Under the pieces are notes generated by a model. That model worked only from the letters and a program-made list of their open reading frames with translations, did no database searches and was not told the origin of the DNA. This document shows, one piece after another, positions 10,510 through 19,802 of a stretch of DNA of 64,000 nucleotides (the first letter of the stretch is position 1; the number at the start of each line of letters is the position of its first letter). This DNA comes from Rhynchopus sp. YZ270_cl-10 (lineage: Eukaryota > Euglenozoa > Diplonemea > Diplonemida > Diplonemidae). The position numbers and the translations under genes are program-made. The stretch spans positions 1,240,001-1,304,000 of the forward strand of contig OZ037843.1 in the NCBI GenBank assembly GCA_964035575.1, given 5' to 3'.

Positions 10510-11691
10510 ATGGAAATATGCGTGAAGAGCTTTGATGGAGAGAAGTACACAGTTGAGGTGGGTGTAGATGATACAACTGCGGACATACGGCGGAAGGTGG
10601 CGTCTGCAGCAGCGTTGTGCGAAGACAGCTTTCATATGAGCTTTGGGGGGAAGGTGCTGGACGATGGACACGACACAACGCAGCTGAGTTCTGGGGACAC
10701 AGTTGTCCTGCTGAATTCGCAGAAGCACGAAGCCCGCGCAGCTCTTCGCGAATTGGGTGAGACAAGGCTGGTGCCAGAGAGGTTCGAAGGTCTGACCGAT
10801 CCGAAGCTGATTCATTTGTTTCTGCAGGCGGAGGTTGTTACTAAGCTACCACCTGCCTTCTTGGCAGGCGGAAAATTCGAAGAGCTTGACCTCAGTGGTG
10901 TGTCAGGTGTGACCACAACAGGCGCCAACCTCCTCTGCAAATGCACCGCATTGCACACTGCTGATTTATCTGGGTGGAGCAGCGTGACGCTGGTAGAGTG
11001 CGCATTCCTCAACGACTGCAGCACGTTGCGAACACTTGACCTCTCTGGGTGGAGCAACGTGACGCACATTGAGAACTCCTTCCTCCACAACTGCCCTGCG
11101 TTGGCTGTGCTTGATTTGTCTGGGTGGCGCAATGTGACGCATATCGGGTCCTCTTTCCTCTCCAACTGCAGGTCATTGCGTACACTGGACGTCTCGATGT
11201 GGAAGAATGTGACGTCTGTCGACGTCGCTTTTCTTTACAGCTGCCGTGCGCTGAAGGCAATATGCTTGGGGTGGCGCAATGTGACGCAGGTTGGGAGCTA
11301 CTTCCTCTCCAGCTGCAGTGGGTTGACCACACTGGACCTGTCTGGGTGGAGGAGTGTTGCGAAGATCGACGACTACTTCCTCTCCGACTGCACCGCGTTG
11401 ACCAGCCTTAACTTGTCTGGGTGGCACAACGTATCGAGCGTTGGGGACTACTTCGTTGCCAACTGCAGTGAGTTGAAAACACTTGACTGGTCTGGGTGGG
11501 CGAATGTGACGCGCATTGGATATGGACCGCTCCTCGAGTGTACCTTAGAGTCAAGCAGTATCAACGTCACCGGATCGAGCATTGTTGTGTCAGAATATGT
11601 GCACAGCCGTAGTCTCAAGGACGATGAAGTAAGGGACGTTGTGCACAGCAGCAACCCCAAGAAGGCCAAGCGCAAATGTGTGTGCATGTGA
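10510..11691 (+). CDS. Ubiquitin-like/leucine-rich repeat protein with CaaX-like C-terminus
   Basis: 393 residues. Residues 1-70 look like a ubiquitin-like fold: MEICVKSFDGEKYTVEV, then DDTTADIRRKV, FGGKVL and LSSGDTVVLL fall where ubiquitin has its strands and helix. Residues about 123-365 are roughly nine leucine-rich repeats of 23-24 residues of the DLSGWSNVTHI...FL..C type, similar to BspA-like LRRs. The last residues are KKAKRK then CVCM, a basic patch plus a plausible CaaX prenylation box, which would tether the protein to membranes. The ATG at 10510 is chosen because the fold starts there; an in-frame ATG at 10429 would add only a low-complexity leader. There is no signal peptide, so it is probably cytosolic. 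Partners and role are unknown. Confidence 0.88.
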   Translation: MEICVKSFDGEKYTVEVGVDDTTADIRRKVASAAALCEDSFHMSFGGKVLDDGHDTTQLSSGDTVVLLNSQKHEARAALRELGETRLVPERFEGLTDPKLIHLFLQAEVVTKLPPAFLAGGKFEELDLSGVSGVTTTGANLLCKCTALHTADLSGWSSVTLVECAFLNDCSTLRTLDLSGWSNVTHIENSFLHNCPALAVLDLSGWRNVTHIGSSFLSNCRSLRTLDVSMWKNVTSVDVAFLYSCRALKAICLGWRNVTQVGSYFLSSCSGLTTLDLSGWRSVAKIDDYFLSDCTALTSLNLSGWHNVSSVGDYFVANCSELKTLDWSGWANVTRIGYGPLLECTLESSSINVTGSSIVVSEYVHSRSLKDDEVRDVVHSSNPKKAKRKCVCM

Positions 11692-12090
11692 GGTAGCGTG
11701 CTCATCAGTGTTCTCTCTTGGCTTTTGTGTGCACAGCAAAGGAGGTCTGTGAGGAGAGACCAGTTTTTTAGAAAACCGCAAGAACACATATTTTTCGTGT
11801 TCCTCGCTCCTCCCTCAACACACACACATTGGGGCCATATTCTGCGCAAGAATTACCCCTATTAGTTATCAAACACACTGCTATCAGTACTTCAGGTGAG
11901 ATACGTTTCGTCTGGATGGCTTTTCGTTTTATACCCCTCCTTTTGTTATACACCGCACTGCACCTCTCAGTGTCTGCTTGGTCCCCCCCAACCCACTTAA
12001 GACATGCCCTTCTCTATGATTTCCCATCGCCACAAGCTCCGATTCACCTTCCCCCCACCCCACCCCAGGTAACCAACAACTACACACACC
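11692..12090. other. Short spacer between the LRR and ankyrin-TIR genes
   Basis: No gene seen. A pyrimidine/AC-rich stretch ending CACCCCAG at about 12068, some 22 bp before the next ATG, looks like a splice acceptor. Confidence 0.5.
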
Positions 12091-14417
12091 ATGGCATCCC
12101 CTGCAAAGCTTGCGTCGGACCAGAAATGGGACCAGATGAAAGCTGCCATCGCCAACGGCTCAGACCCCAATGAGGTGAACAAACCGGATATGGGCTACAC
12201 CCCCTTGCTGTACGCCTGCTACCACAACGAGAACGACGTGTTTTCGTGGCTCATACAGCACGGCGCCGACGTCAACATTTGCGACAACAACAAGAAGTGC
12301 GCGATGCACATCGCCGCCAAATACGGCTCCCCCGACTGCATCAGAACACTTCTGCTCAACGGCGCCATCACTAAGCAAAAGGACAAATTCAACCGACTCC
12401 CAGTAGACCTCGTCTCCGACCGCCGTGGGGCTGCCAAGACGGTATCTCAAGAGGCGCTGGACGAAGTAAAACAGGTAATCGACACATGGGAAGAGGGGAA
12501 ACTGCCTGCCGCGTTCAACAACGGCACCCTTCAGGACCTTGCAGCCCAAGAAGGGGTGGTGGGGGACGAAGCGGCAGCGTTGCTGAGGGTGATAGGTGGG
12601 GGTGTGTCGAGGAAGAAGGTTCTGCCGAATCCTGCGGTGCATCCTGTGGCGCACGCAGCCAAGCAGGAGTGGGGACATATGAAGAACGCCATCATGGAAG
12701 GAGGCGACCCTAATGAGAAGGAGCTGAGCGACAGCATGCAGTACACACCGCTCATGTACGCGGCCTATCACGATAGCGCCGACAGCTTTGCCTGGCTGGT
12801 CCAGAGCGGCGCCGCCATCTCCTGCTGTGACACCAACCGCAAAAACGCTCTCCACGTTGCTGCAAAGTACGGCTCCCCAAACGTCGTTCGCCTTCTCCTC
12901 ATAGAAGGTGTAGACCCAGACCAAAAGGACAAATTCGGTCGGGTACCTCGCGAATTACTGAAAGACAGACGGGGCACTACAAAAGAAGTGACTGCAGTAC
13001 AATTAAACAAAGTGGACCAGGTGTTCGAACTGTGGCCCCAGGTGAAACCCTTTTGGGAGGCCGGCACCTTAGAGGCTGGGCTGGACAAAGGAGGCGATCT
13101 TGCTGAGGAAGTTGGAGCGTACATTGCATTGCTGAACCCTAAGAGCTCACAGACAGCACAGCCTCCAGCAGGCCCTTCTGCGGCTGCTCCCGCACCTAGC
13201 GCAGAAGCGCCCAAAGGCAGCACAGCCGCCAATGTAGAGGAGGACCTTGGAGAAGGGAGTGATGTGTTCATGAGCTACTGCTGGGCACAGAAGGATGTGG
13301 TCCGCCCCTTGGCTGCGTTGCTGCAGAAGGCAGGGATCAAGGTGTGGCTGGATGTACAGCAGATGAAGTCGGGGGAGTCGCTCTTTGAGGAGATCGACAA
13401 AGGGCTGCGCAACACTGCCCTGATGCTGTCCTGCATCTCCCAGGAGTACTCCCGGTCGGTGAACTGCAGGCGAGAGGTGGTCTTAGCTACCGAACTCAAG
13501 AAGCCCATCCTCCCTCTTATCGTCGACCAATCCCAATTCAAACACTGGCCACCTACCGGGCCAATGGGGCCCCTCCTCTCAGGCAAATTGTACGTCGACC
13601 TGAAACAGCCCCAATGCTTGACTCAGGTCTCAGAAGGAATGCAAAACCAAGCCACCACCCTGGGCACCCGATTGCAACAAGCCCTGCCAAATTGGCCTAC
13701 TACCCCATGGGTGGACGATACCGGGGCAGTTCCTGAGTGTGAGGTGCTGGCGCGACCGGACGACGCTGCAGATATCTTTATTAGCTATTCATGGGCGAAT
13801 AAAGGCATTGTGCGCCCCTTTGCAGCATGGCTCAAACAGCAGGGCCATAGGATATGGCTCGACATCGAACAGATGATGGGTGGCAACTCTCTTTTCGAGA
13901 AAATCGATCTCGGCGTCCGCCATGCCCACGTCGTCATCGCATTCGTCTCGCCAGAGTACGCCATCTCTCTCAACTGCCGCATCTCAACTGCCGCAGAGAG
14001 TTCCAACTAGCAAACGACGTCCGCAAACCAGTAATCCCCGTCAACGTCGGGGACACATGGCCCCCCAGTGGCCCCTTAGGTCCCCTCCTTGCCGGGCAAT
14101 TGTATGTTCCCTGCAGCGGCGAAGGTGGCTTCCAAGATATTCTCGATGCAGTCCTCCCCGCTCTGCCTGAGGCAGTGAAAGGGGGAGGAGGGAAAGGAGG
14201 GACAGTCTCTGCGGGTAGCCCGTCGGAAGGGGGGCCTGCGCCGATGTCAACAGCGGAGTGGCTTGGGCTTGTGGATGTGGTAAAAGGACTCAAAAAGAAG
14301 CTCGATGAGCAAGAGGAGAAGGATCTGATCATGGTCCCAAAGCAGCAGTGGGACGGGTTGAATGCAAAGGTGGCGGAGCTGACGAGCCAAGTGGAGGCAC
14401 TGAAGGGGGCATCGTGA
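12091..14417 (+). CDS. Ankyrin-TIR-TIR protein, interrupted by a 14-bp duplication
   Basis: The first frame runs 12091-14010 (639 residues) and coding sense continues in another frame to TGA at 14415-14417. Residues about 36-125 and 218-300 are two related ankyrin blocks (AMHIAAKYGSPDCIRTLLL and ALHVAAKYGSPNVVRLLLI), each followed by a KDKF..LP motif, so the N-terminal half is an internal duplication. A Pro/Ala linker leads to TIR 1 (about 391-520, DVFMSYCWAQK, KVWLDVQQM) and TIR 2 (from about 561, DIFISYSWANK, RIWLDIEQM). Glu433 and Glu603, in SLFE, align with the catalytic Glu of NAD-cleaving TIR domains such as SARM1. A perfect tandem copy of a 14-bp unit (13968-13981 and 13982-13995) shifts the frame in TIR 2. 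Beyond it come FQLANDVRKPVIPV and a C-terminal coiled coil. This may be a recent null allele, a slippage hotspot or an assembly error. NADase activity is inferred. Confidence 0.85.
13968..13995 (+). repeat. Perfect 14-bp tandem duplication within TIR 2
   Basis: The unit TCTCAACTGCCGCA occurs twice back to back. It changes the reading frame and leads to an early stop at 14008-14010. Without the second unit the frame runs on to 14417. Confidence 0.9.
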
Positions 14418-14966
14418 ACAAAGGGCTGTCATTCTCTCTCAATGCCGAAAACGAAAAACATTTGAACAAAAAAAGGGGGGCAAAAGAAGACAACAAAAGA
14501 CAGTGTCTGCTGACTGGATCGGCTGTAAGAGCACATTTGACTTCCGTCATTTTTAGAAAAAAAAAATATGTTGTGGAGAGTATTCAAATGTTGTCCTCTG
14601 TGTTCACCTCATTTCTGTGCTTCATTATTGAGCAACAGATTTTTCTTTTGTGTGGAAGCGTCAAACGCATCAAACAACTACAAAGAAGGGGTGAGGGAAC
14701 GACAATGTGACACTTTTCGACATTCATTTCTAGAGAGGTTTTGGGGGGTGGGAAAAAAACCCCCCCTCACGTGACGTGGGTAGCGTACCAACTAAACAAC
14801 AGATGCATAGGAGGGTATTCAGATTTCCCGTTTTTCCCTTTGTCTTTGCCACTTTTATCTCCTTTGTGATATAAATTCAAGCCTGATTTTTTGTTTTTGT
14901 CTGTAAAAACTCGTGACATAATCTAGGCTTTACGTCACACAATTTTGGCTTGGGGGAGGTGGGATC

Positions 14967-15127
14967 ACCAACTACCAACTACCAACTACCAACTACCAAC
15001 TACCAACTACCAACTACCAACTACCAACTACCAACTACCAACTACCAACTACCAACTACCAACTACCAACTACCAACTACCAACTACCAACTACCAACTA
15101 CCAACTACCAACTACCAACTACCAACT
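14967..15127 (+). repeat. Heptamer tandem array (AACTACC)n
   Basis: About 23 uninterrupted copies of the 7-bp unit. It is open in several frames only because of its period, so ORFs across it are not genes. Confidence 0.95.
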
Positions 15128-15444
15128 AAACGAACGACGAATACAGTGGTCGCGCTAATTATGGGAAAAAATGGGGAAAAAATGGATTTCGGGTACGGAA
15201 AAACGTTCCTTGAAAAGGTTAGCTGGGGAGGCCCGGAAACCCCGTTTTGTGGCATTTCCGGGCCAATCCCGGCTTGTGGTGGGGTATATACGGAAAAATG
15301 GACAAAATTTTAGTGACTTAAATTTTCGCAAAATATGAACCCATACTCGTAAACAAGGGTCATTTTCAGGAAAATTCGGAAAATTCCGAGATTTGGAAGC
15401 AATTTTTCTCCTGAAAATCAGTGGGTTTTCAGCCCCAAAACATA

Positions 15445-15700
15445 CCGCGATTGGAATTTCCGGAATCCGTCCGCACTGTGGTGGGGTCACTTTGCCGAAA
15501 TGGCCAATTTTTTGGTTTTGGTCAAAATCCATGTGGGTAAAGAGGGCCAAGGTAAATCCCACAACCAGATTTTCTCTCCCTGATCCTGACGTCTTGCAAC
15601 ATGAAAATGCGCGAAAACACCGGCATTTGCATTTCCGGAATTCGTCCGTTCTGTGGTGGGGTCAATTTGCCGAAATGGACAAGTCCTTGGTTTTGGTCAA
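15445..15700. repeat. Two direct copies of the TGGTGGGGTCA dispersed repeat
   Basis: Both copies read ATTTCCGGAAT.CGTCCG, then CTGTGGTGGGGTCA, TTTGCCGAAATGG and TTGGTTTTGGTCAAAA. Further copies in either orientation are at about 17885-17945, 18570-18620, 31690-31770, 43020-43075 and 43790-43830. The sequence often borders other repeats. Confidence 0.65.
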
Positions 15701-16039
15701 AACCCGTCAGTGTAAGGTAAAGGGGGCCAAGTGTTTGCCTGTAGAAACTGGTAGGAACAGGCAGCGCCGCAGGCGCACGGTAACCAACTTTTTTTTTTTT
15801 TTCCTTTTCTTTTTTCTCCTCTTTCTTTTGACTTTCCGAGCCAATTGCGTTCCACGGCGGGGTCACATGTATATGCAAGTCCACTATGTGGTGGTCTTAC
15901 TCAACAATATTAGAACTTCTGGTTTCTTAATGAAATCCCCGTACTGCAAAAAAAAAACGTTCCTACCAAAACCCCCAAAAATCCCGGGATGAGGGATGGA
16001 CTTTAGCGCGAGCCCTGGACGAATAGGGGGGTTTTTTTT

Positions 16040-16093
16040 TTATTATTTTTCTCACAGATTTCGCACCTGCGAATCTGTGAGAAAAATAATAAA
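16040..16093. repeat. Long hairpin in the spacer upstream of the DUF3472-like gene
   Basis: The arm TTATTTTTCTCACAGATT and its exact inverse AATCTGTGAGAAAAATAA enclose a short GC-richer loop TCGCACCTGCG. It may be a MITE remnant or act in an RNA. Nothing else defines it. Confidence 0.65.
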
Positions 16094-16567
16094 TCTGTGC
16101 GATTTACGCTTCTTCTTTTTTATGCGATTTCACACCCAAAATCGCACCCTTGGGAAAGGCTTCTTTTTTTTTCCCTCTTCAGTTTTTGATTAATATTGTT
16201 CCTTTTGTATATTTTTATGCAACGTAATGCATTGGGGTGGGGCAAGATGGAAAAGCAAGGACGAAAAAAAGTGACGCAATAACACTACTAAGCGCAAGAC
16301 TTAGGGCGATTGTCCACACAACAACAAAACCCTCCAAAAAACCAACCACAAAAACCTTTTTCAACTCTCTCATTCAAACGATCCCTCCCTCCCTCCCTCC
16401 CTGCCTGCCTCCCTCGCACCTCCCAAAAAAAGCACCTCACACATCGCTTTGGTTAAGGATCTAAAAAGCTAAACAAACACAAAATAGCAAAAACAAAGAG
16501 TACAAAACATAACAAAAAAAACATTTTTCAAACATCCCACAGAACCTTCCGAACACACAACCCCCCG

Positions 16568-17500
16568 ATGCATTCCCTACCCATAACCCTCTCCTTCATC
16601 CCTCTTCTCCTCGTCTCCTCTTCATCTGCTGATCCCTTGGACAATGCCTGCACCACCTGCACAGATCCTTTCTCTTGCGCAAGCCACAGTAGCGCGTGCC
16701 CGAAGGACACACCGTTCTGTATACGACATGGGAACGACTGTATCTGTAAGGACAATGGTATAGGCACCAGTGGCCACGTTGTGTATCAGTTCGATACGGC
16801 CGCGGCCCCGCTCTGGGATGAGATGCAGTACGGTGTGCGTTGGATTGAAATGCCGCTGAAAGGGTTCAACTGTTATGCATCAACGCAGATGTGGTGGGCT
16901 GGGGCTGGTGGATACATGGGGTCACAGTTTCATTCTGACGGAACGCAGATGATTGACTTTGCAATTTGGGACCACAACTCTACCATAAAAAATTGCCACC
17001 CCATGGGAAACTGCACCCGCTTCGGTGGAGAAGGGGAAGGGGCACATTGCGAGACCGTGCTTCCTCTTTCAGTTAACACATCGTACTCATTTAAGGTGCA
17101 CCAAACGGGAGCAAACGCGACGGGTGTGATGTGGGGCATCACCTTCACCGACGATGCGTCGGGACACACCATTGACGGAGGATCACTCTTTTGGGATGAA
17201 TCGGAGGTGGGTGCAGGCAAGCTGGGCAAACTGCGTGCTGCTGCGCTGTCCTTTCAAGAGTACTACACAGGGGGTGATTTTAACGCTAGTGTGGCGTTTA
17301 CTGCGCCAGTTGGCACGGTGCGTGAAGGAGGGGACGTGAAGCACTACCCCGCGACGTCCGTCTCTTGTGGGGAGAACGATGAGCGCCACAACTGCTCCGC
17401 GTGTGTGCCCGGTGTAGGGTGTGGACCACCCAACGTGCTCCTGCAGGCAGGCGACGCAGTGCCTACACCCACCTCCGACTGGGAGGTGTGGAAGGTGTGA
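16568..17500 (+). CDS. Secreted DUF3472-like protein
   Basis: 310 residues. The N-terminus MHSLPITLSFIPLLLVSSSS is a signal peptide, followed by a short Cys-rich segment (eight Cys between residues 28 and 60). The body matches the pattern of the DUF3472 family: AGAGGYMGSQ (about 111-120), FAIWDHNS (131-138) and RFGGEGEGAHC (151-161), then SYSFKV. These are family hallmarks of YfG-Q, FSIWD and FGGEGtG type. The function of DUF3472 is not established. Export to the cell surface or medium is inferred from the signal peptide, and no anchor is visible. CATCCCACAG shortly before the ATG resembles a splice acceptor. The coding part is intronless. Confidence 0.8.
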   Translation: MHSLPITLSFIPLLLVSSSSADPLDNACTTCTDPFSCASHSSACPKDTPFCIRHGNDCICKDNGIGTSGHVVYQFDTAAAPLWDEMQYGVRWIEMPLKGFNCYASTQMWWAGAGGYMGSQFHSDGTQMIDFAIWDHNSTIKNCHPMGNCTRFGGEGEGAHCETVLPLSVNTSYSFKVHQTGANATGVMWGITFTDDASGHTIDGGSLFWDESEVGAGKLGKLRAAALSFQEYYTGGDFNASVAFTAPVGTVREGGDVKHYPATSVSCGENDERHNCSACVPGVGCGPPNVLLQAGDAVPTPTSDWEVWKV

Positions 17501-18375
17501 TGAGGAGGTCCCATGAATTTTTTTTTCAAAAAAAAGAAGGAAAAAAAAAAAGAAAATGGACGGAGTTCACAGTGACCAGGTGGCCCCGGGAAAATATTGC
17601 TATTTTCCGTAATATGCGAAGAGTGGTAGGCCTTTTTATCGACGCAAAATATTACATTAGTTAGCACGTTTACCCGGGGTATATGGCCATCGTGTTCGAA
17701 AACCACATCCCCTCTCTACCCCGTATTTTCCAAGGTGATCAAGCATGAGAGGCTTAGGGTCATCTTATAAACTTTTCTTTTTTTTTGGTGTTACGGGGGC
17801 AACTGTCACGGACATGTCAATATAGGGGGGGTGTCATTTTATACTTTGTAGGGCGATTTTTGTGTATTTACGTATGTACTCAGAACTTGTCCATTTTGGC
17901 AAAGTGACCCCACTACTGGACGGACGGAATCCGGAACACCATTCTTTTTGTGTGTATTTTTATTTTATTTTATCGAGTGTCTACACGTTATTTGTAATGC
18001 AGTGATTTCTTATGCAAAACGTACGGTGCGTTGTTTCATAAATCAGGTGTGAATAGTTCCCACGGCACATTGCCTATTTGTGTGTATTCACATGTGAGAC
18101 GTCTTCATTTCTTCCAATATTTTCTTTTTCATTTGACCACAAAAGTGGTAGCAGCCGGCTTGCGGCCGTATTGCACGCGGCCCGTTTTTTGGGTTAATTA
18201 TGTCCCCGATTTTTCTAATGTGATCTTTTCTTGGATGAGTGGGCACAGCTGGCTCGCTTTGGTACTATTCAGGTTTCCAGAATATTTTTTTTTTTGTGTG
18301 TGTGTCTGCTGTTCATTTTCCGAGCACGGTCCAGAGAGGTTTGTCTGGCTAGTGAGCGTGTCTCTTCGTTTTTTT
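17501..18375. other. Spacer after the DUF3472-like gene
   Basis: Contains a stem-loop repeat copy (17732-17788) and a TGGTGGGGTCA-type repeat in reverse orientation (about 17885-17945). No gene is seen. Confidence 0.5.
17732..17788 (+). repeat. ACGAGAGGCTT stem-loop repeat copy
   Basis: Reads AAGGTGATCAAGCATGAGAG, then GCTTAGGGTCATC and TTATAAACTTTTC followed by a T run. Confidence 0.65.
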
Positions 18376-18376
18376 T

Positions 18377-18902
18377 TTTTTCAACTTACCTTCCTTCACC
18401 CCCCCCTGTAAGGGCAACCGTAGGTGAAGTAAGGTATAGTATTGAAATCGATGTGGGGGGGGAGTAAAGGGTCAATTTTACAAAACCAGATTTTGAGGAA
18501 AATTTTAGCCGAAAATGGGCCCCACGTATAAGCAACCGGGCTCATATTTCTCAAAATTTAAGTGGTCAAAAAATTGTCCAATTTTCGAGATTGACCCCAC
18601 CACTGCACGGGCGGAGCCCAAAAATGCAAATAAGGACCCTTTTTCAACTTACCTTCCTTCACCCCCCCCTGTAAGGGCAACCGTAGGTGAAGTAAGGTAT
18701 AGTATTGAAATCGATGTGGGGGGGGAGTAAAGGGTCAATTTTACAAAACCAGATTTTGAGGAAAATTTTAGCCGAAAATGGGCCCCACGTATAAGCAACC
18801 GGGCTCATATTTCTCAAAATTTAAGTGGTCAAAAAATTGTCCAATTTTCGAGATTGACCCCACCACTGCACGGGCGGAGCCCAAAAATGCAAATAAGGAC
18901 CC
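18377..18902 (+). repeat. 263-bp tandem duplication
   Basis: Two back-to-back units (18377-18639 and 18640-18902) are essentially identical, from TTCAACTTACCTTCCTTCAC to AATGCAAATAAGGACCC. A diverged copy is at about 40880-41115, and an inverted one at about 43765-43990. Confidence 0.85.
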
Positions 18903-19465
18903 TTTTTAATTTGTTCTCTTGAAATGTATAATTTCATGTTTTCGCGAAAAAATAACGACTGATCCCACAAGGGTTGAAGGAAGGTGGTTGAAAACAACAA
19001 TAACAACAAGGACAAGTAATTGCTAAGAAAAAAACGGGGTGTGCTGTGGAAAACCCCGCGCGATTTTCGAAACCACCGTAGCATCCTGGCGATTTGCTGG
19101 AGGTGCTGATGTGCCTGGTGTGATCGATGTGTTGTAGTCTGTGCATTCTGTGCTTCTTCCGCACTCCAACGACGACGACAATGTGGGGAGCCTGTGGACA
19201 AAAACGAGCTGGAACACGCCGAGCCTACCGAGCCGACGTCCAACAACGCTATCGAGCAGATGGTGCTGGACGGAGAGGACAGCGCCCCTTCTTGAACGTT
19301 TCAGATGCTGGCGTCCCAGTGGATCTGGCAGCGTACGAAGAGCGTTAACATACCTGCAGAAGAGCAGAATGCTGGACGTGCTGTAGATTATTTCTACAGG
19401 ATGGAGTTCCACATCACACCCCGTTTTTTTTCCGATAGCAATTACTTGTTTTTTGTATTTTTCAA
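18903..19465 (+). repeat. Dispersed repeat of about 0.55 kb with a decayed acidic ORF
   Basis: It matches 43095-43720 in inverted orientation, and part of it (ELEHAE region) recurs at 37895-38072, upstream of cyclase D. All copies preserve fragments of one protein: ELEHAE, SNNAIEQMVLD.ED and IPAEEQNAG. The copies are interrupted, so this is a decayed mobile element or gene family. It is bordered by the 18377-18902 repeat here and, in the same relative order, at 43.7-44.0 kb, so the full unit may be about 0.9-1.1 kb. Confidence 0.6.
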
Positions 19466-19718
19466 TTTTTTGGCAAGAATTGTACGCCCCGTTACTGCTT
19501 TTGAGAGCTTCTGGACAGCACCCCAGATCGGAATTATTGGTGAAACTCCACGATTCCCCACTGGCAACCAGTCGCTACTTTTTAGTTTAAGAAAGCCACC
19601 CCATTGTCCCATGCCCTGTTCCCCGATATAAAAAAGCAAAATATATGCACAGCCAAACGGCTGTGTCCAACGTTGTTGCATGTTCCCCAAGATCCTCGCA
19701 GATCGCCACACCCTATTC

Positions 19719-19802
19719 GTTGCCTTGTCTTGCATCCTGTCTGTCACACCACACCACACACACATCCAGACACTCTCTTCCCTTTCTGTACACCTCAGAA
19801 CA
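19719..19802 (+). promoter_or_regulatory. Conserved leader before the cyclase ATG, with acceptor-like end
   Basis: The 84 bp up to the ATG are nearly the same before all five cyclase-like genes: TTGCCTTGTCTTGCATCCTG (A, B, C), then CACACCACACCACACA, CAGACACTCTCTTCCC, and TTTCTGTACACCTCAG right before AACA-ATGG. Other copies end at 23039, 33530, 38130 and 59164. The pyrimidine tract plus CAG looks like a 3' splice site, so a leader intron or trans-splice acceptor is possible. Sequence further upstream is unrelated between the genes. Confidence 0.6.

Larger units (their letters stand above)
14418..16567. other. Repeat-rich spacer
   Basis: Holds half of the GTGTCAC MITE (about 14650-14721), a heptamer array (14967-15127), two copies of a GTGGTGGGGTCA-type dispersed repeat (about 15445-15510 and 15625-15700), a GCGCC/GGCGC hairpin with GCA loop (15764-15776) and a large hairpin (16040-16093). 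No gene is supported. Confidence 0.55.

Noticed and set aside
19680-19802. Upstream in-frame ATGs of cyclases A, B and C as true starts
   Set aside because: The added residues lie in the shared leader or unrelated DNA. Paralogue D starts at MVSCGIQ, and the membrane segment begins there.
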